Below, one piece after another: positions 1 through 9,073 of a stretch of 51,205 bases of DNA. How positions within the stretch are numbered: position 1 is the stretch's first letter; each line of letters opens with the position of its first letter. The position numbers were made by a program, and so were the translations under genes. This DNA is from an uncultured Bacilli bacterium (GTDB lineage: Bacteria; Bacillota_I; Bacilli_A; RFN20; CAG-288): contig CAKVBX010000009.1 in assembly GCA_934725685.1 (NCBI GenBank), positions 1-51,205 on the forward strand. The letters run 5' to 3'. Under the pieces are notes generated by a model. The model made no database searches. It was not told the DNA's origin and saw nothing but the letters and a program-made list of their open reading frames with translations.

Positions 1-147
1 GAAACAAAAGAAACCATCGTTAGATCATCCTTGGAGACACATGAAGATATAGGGACAAAATCACTGAACAATGACAAAGTCTTCCTGGCAAATCGCTCTT
101 TTTTGTTTCTTGAATCGCAGCCCCTTTTTCAAAACGGCGAAAAAATG

Positions 148-176
148 AAGACAAACGAAAGAAAATTTTGTATAAT
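148..176 (+). promoter_or_regulatory. Predicted promoter of tRNA-Ser
   Basis: A perfect -10 hexamer TATAAT at 171-176 lies 12 bases before the tRNA 5' end. The -35 position (148-153, AAGACA) keeps only the GACA half of the consensus at 17-base spacing. Assignment rests on motif and position only. The 147 bases to its left hold no gene I can support. Confidence 0.6.
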
Positions 177-188
177 TGTTTTCGCTGT

Positions 189-277
189 GGAGCGTTACCC
201 AAGAGGCTGAAGGGACCGGTTTCGAAAACCGGCAGTAGGGAAACCTAGCCAGGGTTCAAATCCCTGACGCTCCGCCA
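189..277 (+). tRNA. tRNA-Ser (anticodon CGA), CCA encoded
   Basis: The acceptor stem GGAGCGT (189-195) pairs with ACGCTCC (267-273), followed by discriminator G and an encoded CCA (275-277). The anticodon stem-loop CCGGT-TTCGAAA-ACCGG gives anticodon CGA, which reads the serine codon UCG. The T-arm GGTTCAAATCC motif and the long class II variable arm expected for tRNA-Ser are both visible. Length is 89 nt. Confidence 0.95.
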
Positions 278-289
278 TCTCACTTATAT

Positions 290-319
290 GGGCATCCTTA
301 AGGGGATGTCCTTTTCTTT
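290..319 (+). terminator. Rho-independent terminator after tRNA-Ser
   Basis: An 8-bp stem GGGCATCC/GGATGTCC (one G-U pair) with a six-base loop is followed by TTTTCTTT. It lies 13 bases after the tRNA CCA end. Confidence 0.85.
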
Positions 320-382
320 GTATTGGACAACAGAGGCGACCAGTAAAAGGCACGTGAGGGGTTCTACGGGATAGAATGACTG

Positions 383-432
383 AAATAATAGAAATGGATT
401 CCTCTTGCCGGAAGAATCCATTTCTATTATTT
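383..432. repeat. Perfect 19-bp inverted repeat (long hairpin)
   Basis: Arms at 383-401 and 414-432 are exact reverse complements separated by a 12-base loop. The outer part of the arms is AT-rich (AAATAATAG...) and ends in a short T run, so it could work as a terminator in either direction. No convincing gene adjoins it. A miniature element remnant or a structured RNA are alternatives. The 320-681 stretch otherwise holds nothing I can support; the small reading frame across the hairpin is not convincing. Confidence 0.75.
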
Positions 433-681
433 GATTACGAGTTGATAGAGCTTATCTTGCAGGGAATCAGAAAAGATAGTCATCATTCTCATATTCATTA
501 TAGTAGTGATATTATAGGCGATTTGCGGTTTCTATTTTGCCGAGAAAGTTTCTCTTTAATTCGGTTATTCTGAAAATATATCAACAGATTATTGATTTAA
601 ATATAAGTAGTAGAATTAGAAACTGATTGTCGCTAAACATGAAGAAGAATCTTTTGATTTCAGGATAGAAGAAGGACACGA

Positions 682-1216
682 ATGGCATAGGAAAACAGAA
701 AAATCCGTATGACGAAATATTTATTGAGGATGGAATGTTCCAGTTGCTCGCCAAGAAGGACATTTCCAAAATCTCAACGAAAGAACTCTGCGAAGTAGAT
801 GGCATCAACCGCTCGACCTTCTTTCATCATAATGGTCAACCGGAGGATGTTCTTCATGAGGCGGAGAAAGATGCCATGGATGAACGGATGCTTGATCTCG
901 GTCAGCTCTCCCCAAGATGGATTCCAAAAAGTGTCCCAGAGACTTTTTCCGGTAGATTTTTCAGAAGAAGGAAATCTACCGCATCCTCTTCAATCAGCCT
1001 GGCGATAATGTTTTTGTGGAAGAACTCAAGAAGGGATTCCTAAAGGCGACGATTTGCATTCTTGAGACATAGTTTTCGCAGTATTTCACGGAATACCTGA
1101 TGTCTGCCAATGTTGCTGTCATTTGGAAATTGTTGAACAATGGATGCGATATTTTCCCTGAAACAATTTATGATTTTATTTTTGATATCAACCGACTAGC
1201 CTATTCTGAAAAATAA
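682..1216 (+). pseudogene. Decayed TetR/AcrR-family transcriptional regulator
   Basis: Pieces of one TetR-type regulator occur in two reading frames. The DNA-binding part is in the frame of position 735 and reads KNPYDEIFIEDGMFQLL, then a helix-turn-helix with KELCEVDGINRSTFFHH, typical of the family. The C-terminal part continues in another frame, with IYRILFNQPGDNVF near 980 and NVAVIWKLLNNGCDI near 1110, ending at TAA 1214-1216. That C-terminal part is itself interrupted by TAG near 1070. The apparent ATG at 682 is followed two codons later by TAG, so the start is also broken. I infer at least one frameshift and two premature stops; sequencing error could explain one but hardly all. No target gene is evident, though the lipoprotein operon next door is convergent. 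Confidence 0.8.
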
Positions 1217-1254
1217 CAATCTTGTTTTAATTCTGAAAGCGGAAAATTGAAACC

Positions 1255-1287
1255 AAAAAGAAAAGACCATGAGAGCCTTTTCTTTTT
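1255..1287 (-). terminator. Bidirectional terminator between TetR pseudogene and lipoprotein operon
   Basis: Arms AAAAAGAAAAG (1255-1265) and CTTTTCTTTTT (1277-1287) are exact reverse complements around an 11-base loop. They give a T-rich tail on both strands, placed just after the stop codon of the minus-strand lipoprotein gene. Confidence 0.7.
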
Positions 1288-1305
1288 GAAACAGATTTTT
1301 ACGAA

Positions 1306-3996
1306 TTACTTGGAGTTCGGAGTGAAGGTGTACATCGCATCGACGAGTTCGGTGATGTGGATGTAGTCGGAGAGATTGTCTGCGACTTCGATGAGGAGGT
1401 TCGTCTCCGCGTTGTAGTACTGATGATACTTCGTGTTGGCATTATTGGCGTGGCTGCGATAAGTGAGCTTTTCCTCACTGGTGGATAAGAGCTTGTATCC
1501 TTCGCTGACGAGCTTCTTGGTGTATTCCGGATAGAGAGCCTTCTTCTGGTCGGAGGTGCCGGCGGCGCTGATATAGAAGGAGCACCATTTGCCTTTTCCT
1601 TCGACACCATCCTTCGTGGCATTGAAGGTGGAGTAGTTGTTCGAACCCATCGAGCAATAATCCGTACCGAGTCTGTCGTACCAGAGGAACGGAACTTTCT
1701 TGATCATCTCTTCCGCTTCTTCCATCGTTCTTCTTGCATCCTCATCGGTACCGTTGTACATATGCGAGCCATCGAAACGGAAGTACTTGATGAAGTCAGT
1801 GTAGTAGGAGGAAGAGGCAGAGAGGGTGAGATCTGTTGCCCAATCGAAGTATTCCTTCCAGTTGGTCGGCTGCACGAAAGCGGTCAGTTCATTGATGGCA
1901 TCGGTATATTCGTCCGCAACCGTAGCATCATCGCCATAGGCGAAGGTGTACTTGTAATAACTGGTTCCCCAATAAGAGGAAGTGTACTGATAAGTGATTT
2001 CTTCGATAGCATCTCCGGCTTCGTTCAGCTTGAAGGAAAGGGTATCGCCGGCACCATAAGCGGATTCAAGCGGGCAGTAGCTGCTAAGACCATCGTAGTC
2101 GACGGCGCCATTGATCGTATAGGTTCCGTCGTCCTTCTTCGAGAAGATTTTGGCATCGAGGCTGAAACCTAACGCTTTCTGGAAGGAATAGTCCGCCAGG
2201 GAGGCGCCGGTAGCGCGGACTTTGGTCGAACTTCTGAGCTTCTTGAACGGAATCAATCCCTTGTCGCCATCCTGTTTATAACCGGTGAGGTTATTGATGG
2301 TGGAGCCGCTATAAGTGAACAGGAGGAAGGAATCAAGAGCATCTTCCCCTTCGACAGAAACCACTTTCTCGGATCCTAAGGCCACGTTGTCAGCGGAATT
2401 TCTTCCGGAGTAGGCCTTCATGGAGACGTTGTGGGTGCCATCGAGTTTGCTGAGGGCAGCTGTCATCTTGTCGACGGTGCCTTCTTCGCCTTCCAAAGGT
2501 TCCTGTGCGACGACTTCTTTTCCTTCGGCAAGTTTGATTTCGACTTCATAGTGGAACTGAGTCTTGAGCGATCCGGAACCGCCGTCAGAAAGGATGGCCT
2601 TAGCGGAATCGATGACACCTGCGGCATTCTTATAGAATTTGAGAGACTCTACATCACCATACATACCCCAGCTGATGGAGAAGTTGGAGAACATATCAAT
2701 CAGGTCACCGGCGTTGGTGGCGTCAAGATAGCTGTAAGCGGTGGGATCGGAGGGGTCGACGGTAAGGGCGGAAGAAATGGCTAAGAAGGAGAAATCGGTT
2801 GCGGTGTCAACCCACTTCAAGTCCTTGCCACTGGACTGCATCTTCGTTTCTCTGATGGTGTTATCGCCTTCCAAAGCTTTTTTGGTTGCTACGCCATCGA
2901 CATTGAAATACTGATTGCGTCCGGTGACCTTGCCTTCAGCATCCATGTAAATATACTCTTCGGCATCTTTGTTCAGGTTGATTTCGGACTTGGATTCGAC
3001 CTGAGTCTTTTCGACACCGGTCTTGTCGACCAAGGATAGGGTTGCATCGATGGTGAGCGGCTTCTTCATCAGCATGGCGAATTCGCTCGGCGTATAGTGG
3101 TCGATTGTACCTCCCTCCGGGAATCTGGCTTCGATCGCAAGGTTGGAGGCCGTGTCGATTTCACCGAAAACGAAAGTTGCGATGGATTCAATGATTCTCC
3201 TACCGTCTTCATCGGCCACGACACCGCCGTTTTCATCGACTTTATAGTGGAGAAGTTCGACGTGAAGCGTGCCGTCATTATAAAGATGGAATTCGAAGTT
3301 GATGACTTCGCTGTAACCCGACATGGCGCCGGAGAAGCAGTTGAAGAGAGCATAACCGGCAGATGTCCTGGAGACAAGCCACTTGCCTGGCATGGTGGAA
3401 TCGGAATCGGTCAAGGCGCCAGAAGCGAGGGCCGAGGCGAACTTATCCTTGAGGGAGTGCAGTGTAGTGAACACGTAGAAATCATTCAGGTAAGCCATGT
3501 AGTAGCCGCCGTTATAAAGGTAAGGCATACCCATGACGCAGTTGCCGGCATCATCCATGTTGAAATTATAGATGATTTTCTCATAGTTGCTAGTAGCGGA
3601 AGGATCGAAGGAATCGTAGAGAACGACACCGGACTTCGTTTCGTCATTATAGATATAGCGATCCGTGACGACATTCTTATACTTGTTGCCGTTGATTTCA
3701 TAGGAGACGGAATAGGACTTGGAATTTGCAAATTTTCTCAGGACATCGAGAATTTCGTCTTCGGTGGAATCAAGCAGCTCTTCCGGTTCGGGCTTCGGTT
3801 CGGGAGCAGTTGAATCGCTCGGCTGATCCGAGGCGGAATCAGATGCAGGAACATCTGTGGCAGGAGTTTCTGTCGCCGGAACATTGGTTGCCGGTGTTTC
3901 TGTCGCTGGCTTCCCCGTTTCGCTGGTCTTCGTTTCGCAACCGGCGAGCATCAACATCATCGCAAGCAAACTGACTGTAACATTCTTTTTTTTCAT
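1306..3996 (-). CDS. Large lipoprotein of unknown function (paralogue of the upstream gene)
   Basis: This 896-residue protein has a lipoprotein signal peptide with lipobox LAGC and acylated Cys20. A Pro/Thr/Ala repeat linker follows (about residues 29-75, PATETPAT/PATDVPAS units), as in tethers that hold a domain away from the membrane. The rest is mixed, rich in Tyr, Ser, Asp and Lys, with no motif I recognise. The first folded segment (GNKYKNVVTDRYIY, then VVLYDSF) resembles the same region of the gene at 4017-6326 (TTYRDIYTKDYIF, then YVLLDAY), so the two are probably paralogues. The start has an AGGAGAAAA ribosome site 8 bases upstream. The gap to the upstream gene is 20 bases, so they form one operon. 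A surface role (binding, sensing or substrate capture) is inferred only from the lipobox and operator context. Confidence 0.85.
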   Translation of the reverse strand: MKKKNVTVSLLAMMLMLAGCETKTSETGKPATETPATNVPATETPATDVPASDSASDQPSDSTAPEPKPEPEELLDSTEDEILDVLRKFANSKSYSVSYEINGNKYKNVVTDRYIYNDETKSGVVLYDSFDPSATSNYEKIIYNFNMDDAGNCVMGMPYLYNGGYYMAYLNDFYVFTTLHSLKDKFASALASGALTDSDSTMPGKWLVSRTSAGYALFNCFSGAMSGYSEVINFEFHLYNDGTLHVELLHYKVDENGGVVADEDGRRIIESIATFVFGEIDTASNLAIEARFPEGGTIDHYTPSEFAMLMKKPLTIDATLSLVDKTGVEKTQVESKSEINLNKDAEEYIYMDAEGKVTGRNQYFNVDGVATKKALEGDNTIRETKMQSSGKDLKWVDTATDFSFLAISSALTVDPSDPTAYSYLDATNAGDLIDMFSNFSISWGMYGDVESLKFYKNAAGVIDSAKAILSDGGSGSLKTQFHYEVEIKLAEGKEVVAQEPLEGEEGTVDKMTAALSKLDGTHNVSMKAYSGRNSADNVALGSEKVVSVEGEDALDSFLLFTYSGSTINNLTGYKQDGDKGLIPFKKLRSSTKVRATGASLADYSFQKALGFSLDAKIFSKKDDGTYTINGAVDYDGLSSYCPLESAYGAGDTLSFKLNEAGDAIEEITYQYTSSYWGTSYYKYTFAYGDDATVADEYTDAINELTAFVQPTNWKEYFDWATDLTLSASSSYYTDFIKYFRFDGSHMYNGTDEDARRTMEEAEEMIKKVPFLWYDRLGTDYCSMGSNNYSTFNATKDGVEGKGKWCSFYISAAGTSDQKKALYPEYTKKLVSEGYKLLSTSEEKLTYRSHANNANTKYHQYYNAETNLLIEVADNLSDYIHITELVDAMYTFTPNSK

Positions 3997-4016
3997 TTTA
4001 CATTTTCTCCTTTGTT

Positions 4017-6326
4017 TCAGATTTTTCTGAAGGTCACCCCTTCCTTGAGTGTGGCCCCAATCGTCGCCTGAATACTGTCTTTCACATAAACCTTCACCTC
4101 TCCGTCTTTTTTAGTGAAACCTGAACTCTTCAGTGCCGCTTCATACTTTGCGAGGTAATCTTCTTTATCGCTGACACGGCTGTAGAAGCTCATATCGGAG
4201 CCTTTATAACGGAACTTGAAGTTGCCGTGGAGATCTTTATCAAATAGATACGGGATCATCTTGGCATCTTCTCCAAAATTGGCGGTAAGTTTTTCGCTGA
4301 AGGTTGCGTTTTCCTCCGCCCAACTGGCGGGCTCTTTGTATGCTTCGATGGAACTAAGATCTTCTTGGATAGTCAGTGAATCATCTTCCGTGAAGGTAAG
4401 CTGCATTGTACTGGATTTGGCACCGGTAGGCATGTAACTGTACTGAAGGGTTCTCAGGGTCATTTCGTCTCCGACAACGTCGAAGGTGAACACAGGGGAA
4501 CTCCATACCGCATCTTTGGCTTCGTTCAGTCCGCTGTCGGCCAGACCGATATCACCGAATCCGCCGACACGGCCCTGGAAACAATACGTGGCAGTCGAAG
4601 AATACTTGCTCTTCTGGATAAGGGTGTCGCCATCGACATTGAAGAGTGCGTTCTTTTTAAAGGCATCCTCTGTCTTATCGATAGGTTCCGTTTCGCGGAG
4701 GTAAGCGGAGCCATCCTCTTTGTAGGCCTTTTCGAAGCGGACCATGCCGTCCTTGGTATCAAGATAACCATATTCATTCTTGACTTTACCGGCACTGAAC
4801 TGTTTTACATAAGTGGCTTTCTTACCTTTATCATAGGTGATTTCGGAGTAGTTGGAAGGATTGGAGGAGTAGATGCTGTCGGTGAGATCCGTGATGGCAC
4901 GGATCCGATAAGAGTGGGAGCCGTTGAAGTAGTCAAGCGCTTTTTTCACCGCCGTGTTGTCCGGATTCGAGATTGCTTTAACATCCGGTGCCTTTCCATC
5001 CTTTGTGATGGAGAGAGCAACATCGACATAATCGTTATCTCCCGGATAGTAGTAGTTTCCGTAGTAGAGATGGAGCTTATCAATCACACCATCGTGGACT
5101 TCGAAGGTGAGACCGCTGATATAACCTAACTGACTGTATGATTTTTCGATTCCGAAGCAGATATCAAGGACCTCAATCAGATTGGTGCCATAGTAGCGAT
5201 AGAGATTGTCTCCGACTTTGCGGATGGCATCAGGGTCCATCACGTCCTTGATTGTCTTGTAATCACTGACTTTCCGATCAGATTCGACTTCCTGGACTTT
5301 GTTCTGAGCGTTGAGGGATTTCTCGTATGTCTTTGCATCTTTCTCGTAAAGGTTGAGATAGAGGAAATCGTTTCCGGCTTGGTTGATGATACTGCGATAG
5401 ACAACCCCAGGAGCATAGACGTTATCAACCGAACCGATGTCGATAGTCGTCGGGTTCGTATCGGGGTTGTAACTCGTCATCTTACCCTGAACATGGATTG
5501 TGTCGGAGAGAAGGAGCTCGAGTTCCTTCTCGGTCGCTTTATCACTCGGAAGAACGAAGCCATCCTTGAAATACTTCTCGATGAACGTATCCGAAGTGGT
5601 ACCCACTTTGCTGAACTTTGCTTCGAGGATGTTGGCATAACGGATTTCATCAACCTTCCCCTGAACCTTGAGGTTGAGGTCACCTTCCTCGTCGAAGCTG
5701 AATAATAGTCTCGCAACCTGCCCATAGTAGAAATAGCTGGCGATGTGTAGTGTCTGAGAGAACATCATTTCTGCGTAATAGCTGGTGACGAGGAAGTCGG
5801 CTCCATCTTTCTGGATGCCTCCCTTTTCGAACCAATAGCTGTCCGGATAAGTACGGAAATAGGCGAAATAGTTGAAGTTGTCCATGGAGGTTCCGACTCT
5901 CTGAACACTATTGTTATCATAATAATAGCCAGGGGTGGCAATATCGTAGGTATCCTGTTCCTCCTCATAATAGAGGCTGTAGGCAACTTTGTCGCTTCCT
6001 GCTTTCTCGCCATACGCATCGAGCAGAACATAACCTAAATCGTTGAGACCATAGAAGATATAATCCTTGGTATAGATATCCCGGTATGTGGTTTCCCAGG
6101 CATCGACGGAATACTCTACGGTGAAGTTGCCGTCCTCAAGATTCTCGAAGTACTCGTAGAACTCATCGATGGTGTAATCCTTCTTGACTGTGGTGCTTTC
6201 CGTGACAGGAGGCTTAGCGGTGTCAGAGCCCGGTGCTTCGGTAGCCGGAGCTTCTGTATCTGACTTGTTGCAGCCCGCAAGTAAGGCGAAGAACGCCAGC
6301 ATCGGAACTATTTTTCTTTTCATCAT
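4017..6326 (-). CDS. Large lipoprotein of unknown function, first gene of the operon
   Basis: This 769-residue protein starts with a lipoprotein signal peptide (lipobox LAGC, Cys19) and a short Thr/Pro/Ala linker (about residues 24-47). A long, tyrosine-rich extracellular part follows, without a recognised domain. The start at 6326 is chosen because AAAGGGGAT lies at ribosome-site distance; a second ATG follows immediately. Its first folded segment matches that of the downstream lipoprotein, and both end with a region of similar pattern, so duplication is likely. The leader from the predicted promoter (6490-6518) is about 155 bases. The cre operator there suggests repression when preferred sugars are available, which would fit a role in polysaccharide or oligosaccharide handling. 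No catalytic signature supports that directly. Confidence 0.85.
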   Translation of the reverse strand: MMKRKIVPMLAFFALLAGCNKSDTEAPATEAPGSDTAKPPVTESTTVKKDYTIDEFYEYFENLEDGNFTVEYSVDAWETTYRDIYTKDYIFYGLNDLGYVLLDAYGEKAGSDKVAYSLYYEEEQDTYDIATPGYYYDNNSVQRVGTSMDNFNYFAYFRTYPDSYWFEKGGIQKDGADFLVTSYYAEMMFSQTLHIASYFYYGQVARLLFSFDEEGDLNLKVQGKVDEIRYANILEAKFSKVGTTSDTFIEKYFKDGFVLPSDKATEKELELLLSDTIHVQGKMTSYNPDTNPTTIDIGSVDNVYAPGVVYRSIINQAGNDFLYLNLYEKDAKTYEKSLNAQNKVQEVESDRKVSDYKTIKDVMDPDAIRKVGDNLYRYYGTNLIEVLDICFGIEKSYSQLGYISGLTFEVHDGVIDKLHLYYGNYYYPGDNDYVDVALSITKDGKAPDVKAISNPDNTAVKKALDYFNGSHSYRIRAITDLTDSIYSSNPSNYSEITYDKGKKATYVKQFSAGKVKNEYGYLDTKDGMVRFEKAYKEDGSAYLRETEPIDKTEDAFKKNALFNVDGDTLIQKSKYSSTATYCFQGRVGGFGDIGLADSGLNEAKDAVWSSPVFTFDVVGDEMTLRTLQYSYMPTGAKSSTMQLTFTEDDSLTIQEDLSSIEAYKEPASWAEENATFSEKLTANFGEDAKMIPYLFDKDLHGNFKFRYKGSDMSFYSRVSDKEDYLAKYEAALKSSGFTKKDGEVKVYVKDSIQATIGATLKEGVTFRKI

Positions 6327-6489
6327 TTTAGGTAATCCCCTTTCGCATTATGATTTTAGAAAGGATAAAGAATTCGTGTTTCTTCCTTTAAGAGAATTTT
6401 AAGAAACCGAAAAAAGAAAAAGATTGAAGGATTCCATCCGTTTTTATTAAAAATGAATAAAAAACGTTCAGATTACTGAAGACCACAAA

Positions 6490-6518
6490 AGAATAGTTCA
6501 AAGTGTAATCGCTTACAA
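6490..6518 (-). promoter_or_regulatory. Predicted promoter of the lipoprotein operon
   Basis: On the minus strand, TTGTAA (6513-6518) and TATTCT (6490-6495) are separated by 17 bases. The -10 is a weak match (4 of 6). The cre operator overlaps the -35 and spacer, which strengthens the assignment. The intergenic stretch 6327-6755 is otherwise AT-rich without genes. Confidence 0.55.
6504..6517 (-). promoter_or_regulatory. CcpA catabolite-responsive element (cre)
   Basis: TGTAATCGCTTACA matches the cre consensus TGWNANCGNTNWCA at every defined position, on both strands. It overlaps the -35 and spacer of the predicted minus-strand promoter, the classical arrangement for repression. It lies 178 bases from the lipoprotein start and 239 from the aminotransferase start. 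A role in the latter is less likely. Confidence 0.75.
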
Positions 6519-6755
6519 ATGCAGAAAAATCATAAATTATCGAGACATTTTTCTTAAAACAGTCTTAAAGCAAAGCAAAATTATTGAAACTTAAGATTGC
6601 CTGCTCTATTCCTTACTTATATGAAAAAAACACACTAGAAACCAATTGGGAAACCGGTCCCTTCCTGAAAGCTCTTACAGATTTATCATCTCTTTTTCGG
6701 ATTGATTTCCCTGTGATAGAATACTAACGCTTTTTTTGAGGAGAATCAAAAATCG

Positions 6756-7991
6756 ATGAAAGACTACGTTGCTAAACGAAGCAGGCAGAGCGTCAGTAAG
6801 ACCGATATCCTTGCCATCAACAATATGGCAAAAGAGGACAGGAGAAAAGGGAATCATGTGATCAACGCCTCTACAGGTGTCTTTCTCAACGAGGACAAAA
6901 GACTCGATGGTGTCGCAATGATCAATGAATCGATGAAGGAATATATTCCTGAGCATCTCGGGTATCCGAGTGTCTACGGCAATCCTGGTTATCTCGAAGA
7001 TATTCTTTCCTTTGTCTTCGGTGATAAGGAAGCGAAGCTGAATGACCTGTTCGTGCCTTTCATCGGTGCGACGATGGGTGGCACCGGCGCCATTTCCATC
7101 GCCTTTAATCTCTTCCTTGAAGACGGACATTCCGTCCTGCTCCCAGATATCATGTGGACCAACTATCTTCTTATCGCCAAGAAGGCTCGATTGGTTCCTG
7201 TTACCTACCTTATGTTTGATGAAGAAGGAAAATTCAATCTTTCCTCCGTCCGCGATAAGATCGAGGAAGCCGGAAAGAAGAACGGAAAAGTTCTCCTCGT
7301 CATCAATGATCCCTGCCAGAATCCGACCGGATACTGCCTCGAAGAGGAAGAATATCATGCACTTTTCGATTTATTGGAAGAAGAGGGGGAAAAGTACGAA
7401 CTGTCGGTCCTCTTCGATATCGCTTATCTGGCGTTCTATTCCGTTCCTGGAAAACATTGTGCGCTCATCGACTGCCTGATTGAAAAAAGGCACAGTTTCC
7501 TTCCCCTTGTCGCATTCTCCTGCTCCAAAGTCTTCGGTCTCTATGGTCTCCGTGTCGGTGCTTTGATTGCTCTCGCACCGGATACCGCTTCTGCCGATGA
7601 AATCCGCCGCGCCTTCGGCGCCCAGGCAAGAGGCACCTACTCCGTCCCCAACGGAGCTGTACAGGCATCGATCCACGAAGTACTCAAGAATCCTGAGAAG
7701 CGGGCAAGACTCAACCGGGAAATTGTGCTGAACACGGAAGAACTGAGAAAACGGAGCAAGGTCCTCTTAGAAGAACTTGAAGAAAAACAGATTCCCCATT
7801 ATCCCTATAAATCAGGTTTCTTTGTCACTCTGAAAGTCGAAGATGCCCCACATTTGGCAGACGAACTGAAAAAAGAACATGTCTATGTTGTCCCGATGGA
7901 CGAACACAGTCTCCGCTTAGCTATCTCCGGAATGACGGAAGCGGAAATCCATGAAATCATGGACGTATTAGTCCGTCATATCGGAAAGTGA
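6756..7991 (+). CDS. Class I/II pyridoxal-phosphate aminotransferase (aspartate/aromatic type)
   Basis: This 411-residue protein has the fold-type I aminotransferase layout: a substrate-loop region near GYPSVYGNPGY (about residue 70), the NDPCQNPTGY motif that holds the cofactor ring (about residue 185), and SCSKVFGLYGLRVG, in which Lys258 should form the Schiff base. It most resembles aspartate or aromatic amino acid aminotransferases; the substrate cannot be told from sequence alone. The start follows GAGGAGAAT. An intrinsic terminator directly follows, so it is probably a single-gene unit. A weak promoter candidate (TAGAAT at 6717-6722 with TG two bases before it) lies upstream. The gene is divergent from the lipoprotein operon. 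Confidence 0.9.
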   Translation: MKDYVAKRSRQSVSKTDILAINNMAKEDRRKGNHVINASTGVFLNEDKRLDGVAMINESMKEYIPEHLGYPSVYGNPGYLEDILSFVFGDKEAKLNDLFVPFIGATMGGTGAISIAFNLFLEDGHSVLLPDIMWTNYLLIAKKARLVPVTYLMFDEEGKFNLSSVRDKIEEAGKKNGKVLLVINDPCQNPTGYCLEEEEYHALFDLLEEEGEKYELSVLFDIAYLAFYSVPGKHCALIDCLIEKRHSFLPLVAFSCSKVFGLYGLRVGALIALAPDTASADEIRRAFGAQARGTYSVPNGAVQASIHEVLKNPEKRARLNREIVLNTEELRKRSKVLLEELEEKQIPHYPYKSGFFVTLKVEDAPHLADELKKEHVYVVPMDEHSLRLAISGMTEAEIHEIMDVLVRHIGK

Positions 7992-7993
7992 GC

Positions 7994-8021
7994 GACCACC
8001 CTTCGGGGTGGCTTTCTTTTT
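7994..8021 (+). terminator. Terminator of the aminotransferase gene
   Basis: Stem CCACCC/GGGTGG closes a TTCG tetraloop and is followed by CTTTCTTTTT. It starts 3 bases after the stop codon. Confidence 0.9.
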
Positions 8022-8049
8022 ACGGGAACGTCTTTCCCATTGTTTTCCT

Positions 8050-8077
8050 TTGTAAACCAAGGGGAGGAAACTATAAT
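8050..8077 (+). promoter_or_regulatory. Predicted promoter of the glycosyltransferase gene cluster
   Basis: TTGTAA (8050-8055) and a perfect TATAAT (8072-8077) at 16-base spacing follow the terminator of the previous gene. They lie 25 bases before the start codon. Confidence 0.65.
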
Positions 8078-8101
8078 AATGAAAACGAACGGAGGCGGAA
8101 A

Positions 8102-9073
8102 ATGAAAAAAGTCAGCATTGTCATTCCCTGTTATAACGAAGAAGAAGCTCTTCCTTTGTATTTCAAGGCTGTGGACCCTGTCATCAAGAAAATTGAAGAC
8201 TATGAATTCGGTTTTGTCCTCGTCGATGACGGAAGTAAGGACAGAACTTTGGAAGTCATGAATGAACTTTATATGTCACGTGACGATGTCACTATCGTGA
8301 AGGAAAGCCGCAATTATGGACAGAATGCCGCCCTGACAGCTGGTCTTTTGACCGCTGACGGCGATTATGTGGTCATGATGGACGTGGACCTTCAGGATCC
8401 TGTCACTCTTCTAAAGGAAATCTGCAAGAGATTCTCGGAGGGATATGAAGTCGTCAATCCACATCGTGCCTCGAGAAACGAGGACTCCTGGTTCAAGCGG
8501 ACCACCGCCGGAATCTTTTATAAATTCATCAACCGTCTGGAAGGGAAAAAGGTCATTCCGGAAAATGTCAACTGCTTCCGAGGCCTCTCAAGAAAAGCGC
8601 TCGATGCTCTGAATGCACTTCCGGAGAAGGACCGCTATTATGTCGCCCTTGTTCCCTTAGTCGGATTCAAGACCACGACAATCGACTTTAGCCGCGAAAA
8701 ACGTTCTGCCGGCTCCTCGAAATATCATATTTCGAAAATGTTCCAGTATGCGTTCAATCTCATTTCCGTGACGACGGCAAAACCGCTGTTCCTACCAATC
8801 CAGATTGGCGCAGTGCTTTCTTGCTTCAACTTTGTTCTCACCCTTCTTTTCCTCATCCTTGCTCTCACTCTGAAAAATCCGTTTGCTTTCTATCTCTGTT
8901 TCTTTGTTTTCTTGATTCTCTTTGTAATGAGCATTCTCATTTTCTTCATGGGAATCAACTCACTTTATCTCCATAACATCTTGATCAACACAAGAGAAAG
9001 ACCGGTTACTACGATAGAAAAAGTCTATCGTCCGGAAGATAAGAAGACTGAAATTTCAAAGGAGGATAACTAA
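8102..9073 (+). CDS. Membrane glycosyltransferase, family GT2 (polyprenyl-phosphate type)
   Basis: This 323-residue protein begins with the GT2 nucleotide-binding motif VSIVIPCYNEEEALP. VDDGSKD follows at about residue 43, and the DxD metal motif appears as MDVDLQDP near residue 95. Two strongly hydrophobic stretches near residues 222-250 and 255-290 are the usual C-terminal membrane hairpin of the DPM1/GtrB/ArnC-like subgroup, which transfers a sugar to undecaprenyl phosphate at the inner face of the membrane. The start at 8102 follows GGAGGCGG; an upstream in-frame start would run through the preceding terminator. The stop overlaps the next start (TAATG), so translation is coupled. The sugar is unknown. 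Confidence 0.9.
   Translation: MKKVSIVIPCYNEEEALPLYFKAVDPVIKKIEDYEFGFVLVDDGSKDRTLEVMNELYMSRDDVTIVKESRNYGQNAALTAGLLTADGDYVVMMDVDLQDPVTLLKEICKRFSEGYEVVNPHRASRNEDSWFKRTTAGIFYKFINRLEGKKVIPENVNCFRGLSRKALDALNALPEKDRYYVALVPLVGFKTTTIDFSREKRSAGSSKYHISKMFQYAFNLISVTTAKPLFLPIQIGAVLSCFNFVLTLLFLILALTLKNPFAFYLCFFVFLILFVMSILIFFMGINSLYLHNILINTRERPVTTIEKVYRPEDKKTEISKEDN

Noticed and set aside
20..202. Minus-strand reading frame of 60 residues
   Set aside because: It overlaps the tRNA-Ser promoter and 5' end, has no ribosome site and no protein-like pattern.
376..573. 65-residue frame over the 19-bp inverted repeat
   Set aside because: Its start is formed by the hairpin arms and there is no ribosome site.
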